Position numbers and translations under genes: made by a program. From contig JAJVDF010000503.1 of assembly GCA_022410635.1 (NCBI GenBank), positions 248,001 to 312,000 on the forward strand: a stretch of DNA of 64,000 nt, written 5' to 3'. How positions within the stretch are numbered: position 1 is the stretch's first letter; each line of letters starts with the position of its first letter. Below the pieces are notes generated by a model that was not told the DNA's origin, searched no databases, and was given only the letters and a program-made list of their open reading frames with translations. Of the stretch, positions 1-11,539 are shown piece by piece. Source of the DNA: Tretioscincus oriximinensis. Taxonomy: Eukaryota > Chordata > Lepidosauria > Squamata > Gymnophthalmidae.

Positions 1-688
1 GCAAGCAGTTTGCCACACAGTTGGAAAAATCAGCAAGAAGAAACTCCTATTTTGTTCCAAATATTTTCTGGATGCATAGCAACTCCTAGTGAAACCTCCA
101 TTTAGACATATGGCTGGCCAACGAAGATGACAGAACGTCGTGTCAAGAATCAGGTANGTTTTTGTCATGTGGTCATAGCCTGAGGTTTCAGAGGATACAT
201 GATCACTTCCTGAGGAAAGTTAAGCAGATTCCTGCATGGGACAGGAGGGTGGGTTTGACATCCAAGATGCCTTCCAATGCCAATATTCTGTGATCTGTTG
301 ACTGTAGGATTTGCTCTTGAAATTTCCTTAAATAAATCATACAGGCTGTGTCACAACTAAGGAAGAAAAATGGGTACAGAAACTTCAGTGAATACTTTTA
401 CAGAGTTAATGGTCACAATCTTGAAAGGAAAATGAAGCCAAGCCATAACTAATTCTGTAACGCTGGTATTTCCCTGAATCCCAGACGTTATTAAAGAAAG
501 GCTTTGCCTTGTGAGAAATGAGAAATGGAACAAAAGTAGATGATGTCAGATGGGTGGGCCGCAAGAAGTACCAGGCAAAAAAGTAGTTAAGAGGGAGAGA
601 ATTCTCCTGGCTTCAGAATAGCTCTTGATCTTTGATGAAAAAGAACTTCAACAGCAAAATGTGACTTCAAGGTATTTGTTCTGAAAAG
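1..688. other. Unassigned AT-rich DNA
   Basis: I see no long open frame, known repeat or RNA gene here. The segment ends where the terminal repeat of the next element begins. Confidence 0.5.
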
Positions 689-1243
689 TAGACTGACCAG
701 ATGCCCCCTTTTTTGGGAGGGGGAACCCGGTTTTGGGGTGTCTACCCCGCCCTTCCTGNGGTGGTGCCATTTCTCAGTTTTTTGCTGAGGAAAAAAAAAT
801 TNAAAAACNTTTTTATTTTTTTNGGGGGGAAAAAATCTTGTTTTTGAATTGTTTTTTTTTTAAATCACTGTGGCACCACTAGGAGGCTCTGGCATCTGAG
901 ACCAGCTCCTGAAGGCACCCCCCCCTCAGTAAAAAATAAAAATTCTCACACACTTCAAAACGTTCTCACACACTTCAAATTTTTTTTTTTATATTTTTAA
1001 AAAATCACTGCACCACCACTGGGGGTTCTGGCAACTGGGGCCAGCTTCTGAAGGCACCTTCCCCTCTGTAAAAAATTAAAAAATTCTGATGTATTCCAAA
1101 AATTCTCAGTTTAAAAATTCTCATACACCTAAAAAAAATCCTCACATGCTTCACCGATTTCTCGGGTGGGAATTATGGAAGGGAATGCATGGTGGTGAAT
1201 ATTAATTACCCGGGTTTGGGCCTCAGAAAATCTGGTCAGTCTA
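689..1243 (+). mobile_element. Non-autonomous hAT-like DNA transposon, family 2, copy 1
   Basis: The element starts TAGACTGACCAGATG and ends ATCTGGTCAGTCTA, so its ends are inverted repeats. The interior holds G-rich and A/T-rich homopolymer runs and two diverged copies of a block reading 'CACCACTAGG..GGCTCTGGCA..CCAGCTCCTGAAGGCACC'. The same structure recurs at 57189-57747, which has a clean 8-bp target duplication, and in short form at 51278-51495. No transposase frame is present. I see no clear target duplication around this copy, so the hAT assignment is borrowed from its relative. Confidence 0.65.
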
Positions 1244-1368
1244 AGGAAGATTGTGTAAACGTAACCATCTTTATTTATTTGAATTTCTACACTGCCCTAC
1301 AATGGAACTTCAAAGGGGCATTCTGGAAAGTAGGAATTGCCATACTGGTGGAAATCTGCTGTCTTTTT

Positions 1369-1484
1369 CCCCAACATGGCACTACCAGTGCTGCCCTCTC
1401 TCCCAGCAGCCAATGGGATGGCTCCTTCTTCATTCCCCTTGGCTGCTGGGATAGTGGGTGGCACCGGTAGTGCCATGTTGGGGG
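1369..1484. repeat. Inverted repeat, about 49-bp arms
   Basis: The arm starting CCCCAACATGGCACTACC (from 1369) is matched in reverse complement by the arm ending GGTAGTGCCATGTTGGGG (1484). The spacer is about 18 bp. Both arms contain the CAGCAGCC/GGCTGCTG block. The overlapping open frames on both strands are a by-product of this symmetry. It may be the core of a separate foldback element lying just after the hAT-like copy. Confidence 0.75.
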
Positions 1485-1560
1485 AAAGGAAGCCGGGGTT
1501 CTCCCAACATGGAGATTCCCATGGGGAAACGGAGCCACTACTGAAGGTCAAAATTGGCAA

Positions 1561-3139
1561 AATAACTCTATGCGCTCTGTCAGAGAACCCCCTGTGGAGN
1601 GCTCAGTGGCCGGAGCTGTCATATTGGTGTAACGTAAATTAAAAAAGCAAGCAACTGCTAAAATTTATTAAAAGAAAATTCATTACTAGTCATTTTAAAT
1701 CTATTCAAATTATTTTTGTTTACTATTATTTTAGTAAAACTATTTACCACCTTATTATCAAGTGGTAAAGAAAGACTTAGTGACCAAGATAAAGGTGTTT
1801 GGTGGGGAACCATTTTCTAGCAGAATAATTGCTAAAAATGTGTGCTGATGTCAGTGACAGATTTGTGCACAGAATGACTCCTAAAGTGTTGAAATAGGTG
1901 ACTTACAATACATTCAAGGTGAAATCTTGCTGTTTCTATGTCATCTGCATGATCATGAAATGGAACAATTGCCTATTCACTCCAACATCAGTGCTTTGTT
2001 AAAATGTTAAAATTATGACTTAAAAGCCCTCACAATTTACAGAAAAGCTTTCATTGATTCACAAAATATTTGGGGTCTACCTTTAACAAAATGAACAATT
2101 TTTCTTGGGTGACATTTGAGGAAATGCTTTCATTAGCTGATGCTCTTGTTTAACCACAGAGGCGATGATTTGGCATGAACTTTATCTTCAGTATGACAGC
2201 AGGGAAAGGGATTCTGATCTGTGATTCATCCAAAGAATCAATTTAATGGATGTTGCCTTATTTCTGCACTGGATCACAAATCTCCTTTGTTGACAATGGC
2301 ATAATAAGGACAATTATTTATTCTGTTAGTTTAAATGCCACATGTAACCTGTTGGTAACTCTAAAGTGACATACAGTACAGGCCTTATTGTGCAGGAAAC
2401 TGTTTCCTTTCTATGGGTATTTCTACACTCATCTCTCTGTGGTTCAAATCAGTGGTCTGGAGTAGCCAGTCCCATTAGCTTGGACCACAGAAAAGTGTGG
2501 TTTGGAATTGTGCCATCTGCATGATGGCCTAAGTCTACTTCATCCTCATCCCCAAAGCTCTGGAAAGCTTCAGGTCTGAATTCCAACCACTCTAAAGTAC
2601 TTCGGTTTACCACTGAAATGGATCCCCTGTGTTAGGTTACTTAGGTATTGCTTTCATTTCTGTTTCTCTGTTCTTTAATGTTGCTTTCACTTTCTATTAT
2701 CTTAATCCTACCCGCCAGTTTTGGGTTAGGCAGGAATTCTGCTGTTCTATTGATTGGTTTATAGTTCATTAGGGGAGGAGCGTATTTGCATGTATAAAGG
2801 TTGGCCTCTAGCTGTTAGCTTTGCTTTTGTATCTTTGATGACAATTATGTGAAGTATAATCCACATGCCTCTTTATAAACCTCTCAAAGAAACCTAGCTT
2901 GCTGATCATTGATTTCTGGAGGATCCTTTCAGTTTCCAACACCCTGGTTGTTTCAAACCTGGAGGTGAGCCTTTCGTACATCTCCATATTTTGGACTGTA
3001 TCAGCTGGTAGATCCGGATAAAGAGTCCCTTGATCAAGTTCCATCCTTTACAGATAAAACATATCACAGTGATGAGTCCCACAGGCCCTCTCCAACATGT
3101 AGACAAATTAGACTCAGAAGAGTACTATAAGGAGTCTTA
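1561..3139. other. Unassigned AT-rich DNA with one shared repeat
   Basis: No coding potential is visible. Apart from the repeat at 2445-2560 I see only AT-rich sequence. Short frames near 2808-3106 have no recognisable domain. Confidence 0.45.
2445..2560 (+). repeat. Unnamed interspersed repeat, copy 1
   Basis: This block (AATCAGTGG, then CCCATTAGCTTGGACCA, GAAAAGTGTGG, GTGCCATCTGCATGATGG) resembles 59462-59560, where the same words occur in the same order and on the same strand. The class is not recognised. Confidence 0.45.
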
Positions 3140-3418
3140 ATAGTACAGAGGTTGAGAAACAGTCTTTCAATTGTGAGGTCTGTTTTCAAAGCCCTGTGTT
3201 GGCCATGGGGAGGACTTAGCACCCTCTACTGGCTTTAGCTTCAGCCAACTCATCCTTTCAAAAGCAAGTAATTTCAATTAAATAAATGAGTACCACCATA
3301 TTGTGGTGGGGAAGATAGAATGTAAGCCTTTGGGCAAAAAAGCTTGCAAACTGCTTTGAGTCCCATCGGATGAGAAAAGTAGAGTTTAAAAACCCAGTTC
3401 TTCATATTCTTCTTAGTA
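3140..3418 (+). mobile_element. SINE family B, tRNA-derived, diverged
   Basis: The order matches nine other copies here: a decayed tRNA-like head with GAGGTTGAGAAACAGTC, the block CACCCTCTACTGGC, a TGGTGGGGAAGATAGAATGTAAGCC block, then CTGCTTTGAGTCCC and GAGAAAAGTAGAGTTTAAAA. It ends in a TTCTT-rich tail. The Pol III box A and box B are decayed. Confidence 0.7.
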
Positions 3419-3804
3419 ATAACTCAACTAAGTATAGAAATTCCCTAAGTATCAGCAGTAAGGCATATGGAACTCAGCATGCATGCCATAGAAACACTCT
3501 GTGGACATTGATCCTAGTATGGAACAAGTGCTCCTGTCAGAGTCATTGCAGGGAGCACATTACCATTTGCCTGCAGGGCAGTTGTCTTTATCTTTCTAAT
3601 TCTGAAGCTGGGGAACAAACGTTTCCCTAGTTTTAAGATTGCAGGTTGAGAATATGTACTTCTGGAAATTATTCTAGAACAGAACATGGATCACTCTAGA
3701 AAATCACTTGAAGACCATTTCTGTGCTGTAAGTCTATGCTACAGATGGAGACAGATTTAGTAGTATAGTAGTTGTCCTAGAGAACACTTGGACCTGTAAT
3801 TCTT
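3419..3804. other. Unassigned sequence
   Basis: An 86-codon frame at 3370-3630 begins inside the SINE tail and has no recognisable domain. I do not consider it a gene. Confidence 0.45.
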
Positions 3805-4150
3805 TAGGCAAGTTCAGAATGCCATACTGTAGTCCAATGTTCCCCAATCAGATTGCAGAGAATTTTAGCTTCCATCATGCATTATCAGTATTGCCCATAT
3901 TGAGGAATTATTCAAGGGATTTTTAGGGACTAAATAACCCAACAGCATCTGGAGAATACAGTACTCTAGATGAGCTGCAACTTCCATTATTTCTTGCCAC
4001 AGTGCCTGACAGAAGTTCTTTGTTGGCAATATAGCAGGAATTAAATGATTTAAAAACATCTGGAGAATATAGCACCCCAGATGTTGTTGAGCTGCAACTT
4101 TCACTATTCCTTGTCTTGATGCCTGGAGCAAATTATACTCTAACAATACC
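3805..4150 (-). repeat. Duplicated interspersed repeat unit
   Basis: Two diverged units of about 95-110 bp lie in direct order, at roughly 3930-4025 and 4035-4145. Both contain ACATCTGGAGAATA or CATCTGGAGAATA, then GAGCTGCAACTT, then CACTATT or CATTATTT followed by CTTG. The words resemble the common reptile 'GTAGTCCAA..CATCTGGAG' repeat in the antisense sense. The 95-codon antisense frame is repeat read-through. Confidence 0.6.
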
Positions 4151-5146
4151 ACAGAGAAAGTTCCAGGGCTAAATATCTTGAAGCATGCTCCAATAGAGCT
4201 TCAGTATGCCAAGTGCCTCAGCATAACTGAAATTGCCCAGAATTGTACACTTGTGTTAATCTAATCAGTATCAAAGGTTCCATCATCACTTTAGTATCTT
4301 AAGGGATACATGTAGTCTGCAGTAACGTTTGGGAAGAAGCTCATATGTGGAAGACCCAGAGATATCCTAATGCCCTCAAATGCCCTCAGATGTGAAATAA
4401 GACACCCTTCAGATGTACTGTTTAAATTTGGAATTTATTTTAAATCTGGAATAACCCAGTTGCCCGTTTGTCCTCACATTTCTGTGCTACCATATCCGTG
4501 GTTCTGACTTATCCATAGGGATTTATCCACCTGAGAACTTGTGATTGCTCTTCCCCATCCTCTTGCATATCAGAGCTTAAGTGCACATGTTTTGCCTCAA
4601 ATTGTGGTTGAATTCTTGTCTTTTCCTGCCTGTTCCTGCATGTACATACCATATCACTTTTCTGGAGAGAAGCCTGCTCTGATAGCAGCTTGTAACGACT
4701 GTCAGGATAACCTGAGGCAACAGGCTTTTTAGCAAATGTATTGCTGAAACTGCATAAGCACATGTGGCAGATACGCTTTGACATAACTATCATAGCTGTA
4801 GAAATATCTCACCTGCATGTGGCCTAAATTTGAGTCTTTCTGTATTGGGCTAGTGTGAGATAGCAGAGTCTCAGCCCCTTTATCGTACTTCATCTAATGT
4901 GCACAAAGCACAGAATGCACTAAGGTGCTCATTCAATTAGTTGTAGTCCTTATTTTTAAAAATGATTTAATGATATAACTTTTAATGGTATAACTATAGT
5001 ACCTCTGTATGTATAGAGGCCTATTGTACCTAGATTTCATTTTTTTTTTATTAATGTTGTATTTTATCTAGTCAAAAAATATTAGCAAGCAATAGAACAA
5101 TCAAACACTACAAGGCCACATGAAGTCTACTGTTTTATATAATATT
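4151..5146. other. Unassigned AT-rich DNA
   Basis: Frames at 4509-4793 and 4541-4732 overlap on opposite strands and neither has a recognisable domain. I see nothing else. Confidence 0.4.
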
Positions 5147-5232
5147 TATATACTGCTCAAAACAATTAAGGGAACACTTTAACACAACAGTGTTTGTTAC
5201 AGTATTCCCTTAATTGTTTTGAGCAGAATATA
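5147..5232. mobile_element. 86-bp palindromic MITE, probably Tc1/mariner
   Basis: The 32-bp arms are inverted repeats with two mismatches, beginning TATACTGCTCAAAACAATT on the left and ending AATTGTTTTGAGCAGAATATA on the right, around a 22-bp centre. TA dinucleotides lie at both edges, as expected for TA-targeting Tc1/mariner elements. The CTGCTCAAAA start resembles termini I associate with vertebrate mariner-type MITEs. That family name is from memory. Confidence 0.7.
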
Positions 5233-6689
5233 ACAAAATTTGAATCCTGAGGAGAGATGAATAATCACCATTTTTACTGCAAAGTNCAGAGGGTTATGCA
5301 TCCTGCTGCAGAATCCTTAATCATTGATTGAAGGGTAGCCATTCTGAAAGGAATTTGAAAGGTAGGCAAATACCAGTATCCAGATGGAGACTATCACCGC
5401 CTACTTTGGCATGCAGGCGGCAGGTCACTATTTCAAATCCCCCCAAAAAGTCTAGTGTAGAAAGGGTCTTGCTGAATTGGTAGTTCAGGAACTCTGTTAT
5501 AATAGATCATTTGTAATTATACTGTAAAGGCTTATTAACCAGTAAAAATTGCAAATTAACATCTAAGAGTGAGTACACGTTTGAAGCAAATTGATATACA
5601 GCTTTCTTCCCATTTAGCTAACNTATAAAATTCCCTTTTTTGATTAGATAATGAGGAAAGAAAATATCTGACTTCTTTAATGATTTGCTCCCTCACCCTA
5701 ATGAGCCCGTCCCCACTGAATAGGATCTGCCATAGTTTACTCTGGCATCTGAATGGCCAAACACTATACTAAAAATAGTTCAGAATATGACTCAGTGTGG
5801 AATGGATGGATCAAACGTGGTTTTAAACTCAATATGCATGGATCTTCAAGGTATAATTATCTGTAAGGTTTAGTGGTTAATAAAACTATATAGTGATAAC
5901 CATCACACACAAAACACACAAATTAACCAATTACACAGATTAGCTAATTACAGAAAAACATAAGATGCTTTTGATTGGGGCAGTGAAAAGCTCTCATGTG
6001 TGGTGAATTTGTGGCTTTTTCTGTTAGTTCAGATAAAGAATGACCTTAGAGGAATATATCTGATTCTCTTAGTCTAAACAGCAGAATAATAACAATAAAA
6101 TTTAAATTGCATCTGTAATGTCTACAAAGGTCCTGTAAAAATCTTAGTTTTATGTTTTACAAGTGGTTCTTTTGACAATCAACTGTCAGATTTGAAATCT
6201 CATGTGCTACGTGCAGGATATAGATAGCAAAGATGGTGAATTAATAGGCAGCCTCCTTCCTTGAATCATCTGTTTTGCTGATAATTTTGTGCCATCGTTC
6301 TGCCTGCTTATTATGCTTGCTTAATTGACTGTTATTTCCTCTTGATTGATAGCTAGAAAAGCACCTTTGTTGAGAGACTTTGATTATCAGTTTGTGGCGG
6401 TGAAACATCTACCATGGCTGCCTGTTTTGATTCTTTCATGACCCCAAGCAGATCTCAAGCAAATTAGATTGACAAGATTTCAGATGACATAACAGGAGAG
6501 AATATAGTTAGGCCCAGGACCTTTTACCAAAGGTCCACAGGTGATAGCACCTCTGAAAAAATGGCATCATGATTGTAAACGAGTCTTTACAGGGAGCCTC
6601 AGGCAACTTCTGTTTCAAATGTAGGCAGTTTCGCAATGAGTAAATGGGAAAGGTGCCACTCTCACCATAGAAAGTACCACATTCTCATC
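5233..6689. other. Unassigned AT-rich DNA
   Basis: No frame or RNA gene is recognisable. A short stretch near 5395-5460 shares the words GGCATGCAGG and CACTATTT with the repeat at 22600-22710, which is weak evidence of common origin. Confidence 0.4.
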
Positions 6690-7177
6690 TTTCAACAGTG
6701 CTCATAGAATCTCTGTTCAGGGAAGCAAATTTGCATCTCCCAAAGACTGCATTAAGGAACTGGATATCTTTCATGAAGGCCAGATATATCAATGGATATA
6801 AACACATGGAGAAGCATGCATTGCTAAATGAAACTCAGCATGGCTTCTGCAAAGGTAAATCATGCCTTACCAACTTGCTAGAATTCTTTGAGAGTGTTAA
6901 CAAACATGTAGATAAAGGGGATCCAGTTGATATTGTCTATCTAGATTTCCAGAAGGCATTTGATAAAGTCCCTCATCAAAGGCTTCTAAAAAAAAGCTTC
7001 ATACTCATGGTATAAGAGGACAGACTTTGTCCTGGATTGGAAACTGGCTAAAAGATAGAAAACAAACGGTAGTATTAAATGGACAGTTCTCTGAGTGGAA
7101 AGAGGTAAGAAGTGGGGTACCCCAGGGGTCCGTACGGGGACCTTTACTTTTCAATATACTTATAAATGATCTGGATG
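6690..7177 (+). pseudogene. CR1-type LINE reverse transcriptase fragment, broken
   Basis: This is part of the reverse transcriptase of a CR1-clade non-LTR retrotransposon, which copies its own RNA into genomic DNA at the insertion site. The first frame (6698-7015) contains NETQHGFCKGKSCLTNLL and then the palm motif [14 protein letters not shown], which holds one catalytic aspartate. The next frame (from 7027) carries [20 protein letters not shown] and [13 protein letters not shown]. The two frames are offset, with the change near an A-run at 6990-6997, so the gene is broken. The FADD catalytic motif is missing because the match stops at INDLD, where unrelated sequence starts. The antisense copy at 50115-50757 aligns across the same motifs. 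Identity as a CR1-type RT is secure; the subfamily is not. Confidence 0.85.
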
Positions 7178-7569
7178 GCGGCCTCCACACACAAGGCTAT
7201 ACATTTACTGCCCCTACCTGCTTTGGTGCTGCTGAAGAGGTTCATGCAAAGAGCAGAACACCACCATGGCAACCACCGGAATGTTCTCGTGGTGCTCCAG
7301 GGGCCTCTGGCAGCCACCACATGCGCATGTGCCTGATTGGCTGCTGGTTCCCTGCTCTAATGGGAGCTCTTGAGTCTCCTTGCTATGGCTGTGGAAGTCC
7401 TCTGTGCCATTTGCTGTTATGCAAGCAGGTGGATTGAGGGTTCTGAGCAGGATCACATTTTCCCAGCGACCAGCTGTTGTGGAGCTTCGGCGCATTGCAG
7501 TGAGCTGATCACTGGCAAGGCGTGATCCTGTGAGGCAGGGGNGCCTCCATTTCTCTACCATAATGTTAA
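7178..7569. other. GC-rich insertion or replacement inside a CR1 copy
   Basis: CR1 coding sequence stops just before this block and CR1 3'-end sequence resumes just after it, at the words CACTCAGTGAGACAAGATACTGGATTAGATGG. The block is GC-richer and holds CCACCATGGCAACCACCGG and GATTGGCTGCTGG. Related words occur at 36030-36120 (CACCATGGCAACATC, GATTGGCTGTTGG), so it is probably an unnamed repeat. No flanking duplication was found. Confidence 0.55.
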
Positions 7570-7862
7570 GTATCACTCAGTGAGACAAGATACTGGATTA
7601 GATGGTCTGTGGCCTGATCCAGAAGACTTCTCCTACATTCTTATGAGGTGCTTTCAGGAACAAAGGGGAAATGTAGTAGCATTAGCTGTCTTACCAGATA
7701 CCCTCAATAGGAAGTGGAGATACAGCCTCCAAAGCTAACATCCTGGATAGCTTTAAGAGAGGCTTAGACAAGCTCATGAACACCAAGGATATAAACAGCT
7801 ACTAGGAAGGATGTCTCGATACTGCCTTTGAAATGAAGCAACAGGCAGGATTCTTGTTGGCT
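7570..7862 (+). mobile_element. CR1 3'-end fragments
   Basis: The first piece (7575-7648) has the CR1 end signature GGATTAGATGG, GGCCTGATCCAG and ATTCTTATG. A second piece (7650-7862) holds the slightly earlier segment, with GATAGCTTTAAGAGAGGCTTAGACAA, then AAACAGCTACTAGGAAGGATGTC. The order is end first and upstream part second, so these are two copies or a rearrangement. Confidence 0.7.
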
Positions 7863-7935
7863 GCTCTGAGACCATCGGGTATAGGGCGAGGTATAAGTAT
7901 AAACAAGCAGACAAATAAATAAATTCTTGTCTGTA
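7863..7935 (+). mobile_element. SINE family A, 3' tail only
   Basis: TTGGCTGCTCTGAGACC, TATAGGGCGAGGTATAAGTATAAA and a short AAATAAAT tail match the last part of the full SINE A at 19675-19926. Confidence 0.65.
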
Positions 7936-9424
7936 GCAAAATCTTGCATTTCTTTCAAGACATTCCAAGCATCTTGTTGATTCTTTTCATCCATCCACCT
8001 TACCTACTTCTTTGCTCTTTGGTTGCTTCCTTCAACCTTGCTAAACACCATATATTTACAGTGTTTTGATTTCTTGTTCAGTTTGTTTCCTTTTTTTGAA
8101 AATTGCTGCCTCAAGAAAGACCATGATCACACCTTTGGAACTGAAGATGTGATGATGGCCAAGAAACCAAAGGTGGTGTGAGAGCCAGTTCTGGTGTAGT
8201 GGTTAGAGTGTCAGAAGGAAGAAAGGAAGGAAATTAAGCTTAAGTTGAACAATGCCTACCCTAATCATTAAAACTAGGGTGGCAATTTTATTTCTGTCCG
8301 CTACATCTTTAAGCAATTTTCCCTTTTGCTCTTTGCTTTTTAATTTAAGCAGGGGTGAAGGCTGAAGAGTAAATGCACAATGTATAAGTAGCAGAAAGCT
8401 AGAGGCATCAAATCAATCCTTCCCCTGAGAATAGGTTTGCTAAGTGGTTACAGACATGATCCTATTTTTAACTGTGAAATATTGGATAATATGCTGCCTA
8501 TTGTGTTGGACACGATTAAGGAACATACCTCTTCAGTTGTGCAGTGCANCTGTTTGAGGCAGTAAAAATGTTGAGACTGGTTCAGAGTACAGATGGAAGA
8601 GCCATTAAATGTCATCCTCTTTAGATTTTTTTCAGCCTCTTTCATCTATGGACAAATGCCAGTATTCCCCAAGTCATGCAGAGGATACTCAAAATAAACT
8701 TGTAGATAACACAAAGTTGAGACAGATGGCTGACACCGCTTATGTTGATGGTGAAGTAGAGATGGCTGCATCTCTCACTTTTGGCTTCATAGAAATCAAT
8801 TTCAGTTTGTGTGATTGAAACCCTAGACTGCAGGTACATGTAGACAATGTGTTGATATATGTGGGGGTATTACATGTGAAAGAATCCTTCCATGCACAAC
8901 ACTACAGCACTGGTGGAAAAGTCGGACTTCCTAGTGCAATCATGAAAAGCTACTGTATGTTCTGGAAAGCAGCATCTTTATGGTAGTGCTGAGCCAGATC
9001 AGTACCAATCCCAGCTTCAGAGCACTTGTAGGCATTGAGACTAAGCTCTAACACTCTGAACTTCCTAGTCTCGAAATCCTGGGCTGCCTAATTGCATCCA
9101 TACTAGTTGTAAACATAGGAGATATGTTTCTGCTTATCTCCATGCCTTGGGCAAAGGCCTGTTCTAGTCAGTCAATGGATTTCTTTAATTGAATTTACTG
9201 ATAATCCTGATTAGAACCTGCCTGATAGGGATTATGTCCCATCTAACGTAAACAGAGCATACCTGTGGATAGATGAGGCTCAGAAGCTCACTAAATGGGC
9301 CCTAATTTTTTATTAGTGGCAAATTCAGAAAGGCCCAATCTTCCATCATTTAAATCACTATATTATATGAGGCTTCCACAGGCTACCCTTCCAACAATAG
9401 TCACTATGATCCTAGTTCAAATAG
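7936..9424. other. Unassigned DNA with small repeat pieces
   Basis: A SINE A head fragment is at 8190-8216 (GCCAGTTCTGGTGTAGTGGTTAGAGTGT, written here as an intact box A region). Just after it is a GGAA-rich run. At 8693-8725 a stretch coding LVDNTKLRQ resembles the FADDTKL region of CR1, but it is too short to be sure. The rest is unassigned. Confidence 0.45.
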
Positions 9425-9655
9425 GAGGATTTTTATACCCTGCTTTTCTCATCCTAAAGGGGATCAAATTGGCTTACATAACCCNTTCTTCTTTTCACAA
9501 CAGACACCATGTGAAGTTGGTGAGGCTGAGAGAGCTCTGAAGAACTGTGACCAGCTAAAGGTTACCCAGCCAGCTTTTGTGGAGGAATGCAGAATCAAAC
9601 TGGGAAAGTTCCAGATAAGAGACTGACACTCTAATCACTATACTAGACTGACACT
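9425..9655 (-). mobile_element. SINE family A, antisense
   Basis: Reading on the minus strand, the tRNA-like head (AGTGATTAGAGTGTCAGTC) is followed by the body with CTGGGTAACC and the CTCACCAACTTCACATGGTG block. The plus-strand 5' part (TTTTTATACCCTGCTTTTCTCATCC) looks like the 3' tail of SINE B, so this may be a composite of the two families. Confidence 0.7.
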
Positions 9656-9740
9656 GGAAGTGGAAGATGGGGTCCTGGTATTCAATGGTCCATGGGGTCG
9701 TGAAGAGTTGAACATGCCTGAATGACAACAGCAAAGGAAT
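9656..9740 (+). mobile_element. Bov-B-like LINE/SINE 3' tail
   Basis: The words GGTCCATGGGGTCGTGAAGAGTTGAAC, CATGCCTGAATGACAACAGCAA (quoted in two parts) match the Bov-B 3' end, with its GGGTCACGAAGAGTCGGACACG-type signature and ACAACA terminus. Bov-B tails are also found on some squamate SINEs, so the parent is uncertain. Confidence 0.65.
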
Positions 9741-11084
9741 TTTTTGTGCACCTCGAGAGGAAGAGCTTCTTCATAAAGACACAACTGGAAAAGACCCTAT
9801 CTGATTGTTCCTTCAGTGGCAGGCATGTTCCTGGCACGTAGTTACATTTTGTGTAGAGCTCCAAACTTTGCTGCACTATGGTTGACCTTTGCAGCAAAAC
9901 CTCCGTCGTTTGTTCTCAAATGAAATTAATTTTTTTAAAAAGATTTGGAATTCATTCTGAGTAGAAGGAAAGAAAATCAGGGTTCTTGAAGCTTTAATGA
10001 ATACCAAGAAAGGACAAATTTAGCAGATCAAATTTGCCAGCTTAGCTACAGCTATTAAAATTCTCTTTTCAAAAGAATTATTACAGGTATGTGAACCATC
10101 CTTTCTTTTCCACCTTGCATAATTCTTTCCTTTTAGGGAAAAGCCCTCATAGCTTCACTTAACATGTGGATAAAAACAGCCCTAAANTGGAGCACGTAGA
10201 TGATAGAGAGGTTGCAGTTACTGACCCCTGAGTGGCCCTGTACAGAAAAAGTTTGATAGGGAAATTCCCCACCTAAGGACAAGGAAGATCCAATGAGGAA
10301 GAATCCCATCTGTTTGCCCTTTCAAAGACTTCATAGTGGCTGAAGTATTTTTCTAGTTCAACATTTTTGTATATCTGTTTCTTTCCACAGCCAAGGAGTA
10401 GCAGAAAACCCTTCATTCTAGCATTTGACACCTTAGCAGAAACCTTTATGTGAACTGAGCACAATCGGGAAGATGGATCCTTTTAAAACTGAAGGCGTTC
10501 TGAAACTAATAGAACTGATTTCAAAACAATCCCTGTAAGAAATCAGATCCAATGTATTGCCATGGAGAAAAGATAAGCATCTCTATTGCATAGTAAAAGC
10601 ACCTTAACAGACATTTCTATTACTCGCAAGAAAGACCATGAATCCCGAGAGTCTAATTAAGGCACCTTTATTGTCTAACGGAGGCACAGCCTTTAGCTCT
10701 AGTTAGCAGCAACATGCGACTCCCATCAAATGAGCCTCCTCAGAACAAAAAATGGTTGCTCAATTCTGACTTGAGATTTATTTATTTACCACTTGCTCCC
10801 ATCCATGCATCCACCCACTCCCTTGTCCACTCACATCCCTCTTTCACTTGCTGTTTCTTTGCTTTGTTTCTTATTTCTTTCCATTTTCATTTCATTCATT
10901 CCTTTTTCTCCCAGTACTAGTTCCAGTACTTCTCACGCCTTTCCATCCAGACAACTGTCCATTTATTACTTCCCTCTGTTTTCTGTCATTTAGCTAGTTT
11001 CTCATCCAGGACTCTGGTCTCTGGAGGCTGCCAAAGTTCTGAGCCCTGTCATTGGTCAACATTTGAACTCTCCTACACACCTTT
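9741..11084. other. Unassigned DNA
   Basis: The sequence is AT-rich, with a pyrimidine-rich patch at 10840-10920 (repeats of TTCATT). Frames at 10714-10993 lie in that low-complexity tract. No gene is recognised. Confidence 0.4.
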
Positions 11085-11345
11085 TATTATTATTTATTTA
11101 TTTGTTTATCGTACACCTGGAGATCACAAGGCAGTTCACAATAAAATCAGTATTAACATATTTAAAATCACACGTACCAGAAAGTAAGGAAGGAAGAGCT
11201 GTTTTTTGAACTAAAGACCAGGTTAAAGCGGTGTGTCTTCAAGAGTTTTATAAACATATAATTGGTGATTGCTGTACCTCAAAGTGGAGACGGTTCCATA
11301 ATATGGGGGCCTACCACTGAGAATTATCCCACTGATAAATTTTAT
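11085..11345 (-). repeat. Unclassified interspersed repeat, antisense
   Basis: A TTATTATTTATTTATTTG run leads into TATCGTACACCTGG. Further on come GGTTCCATAATATGGGGGCC and TACCACTGAGAA. The layout suggests a LINE or SINE with a TAAA tail in the minus orientation. I cannot name it. Confidence 0.4.
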
Positions 11346-11539
11346 ACTGGAGGGAATAAGCAATTCTCTGTTCAAGGTGCAGTTTGACTTTTACTCCATC
11401 TCAGTCTTGATTAAATTAGGAATNCACCAGTTTTTTTCCTGGTTTATTTTCAGGAATTTCCAGTGCCAATTCTTTGGCACTGTAGATTTATTAAAAATAC
11501 ATGTAGGAATGGTACCCATCTATCTTGGGAGATGGAAAA

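Noticed and set aside
689..1243. Target duplication for family 2 copy 1
   Set aside because: Flanks CTGAAAAG and AGGAAGAT do not match well enough to claim one.
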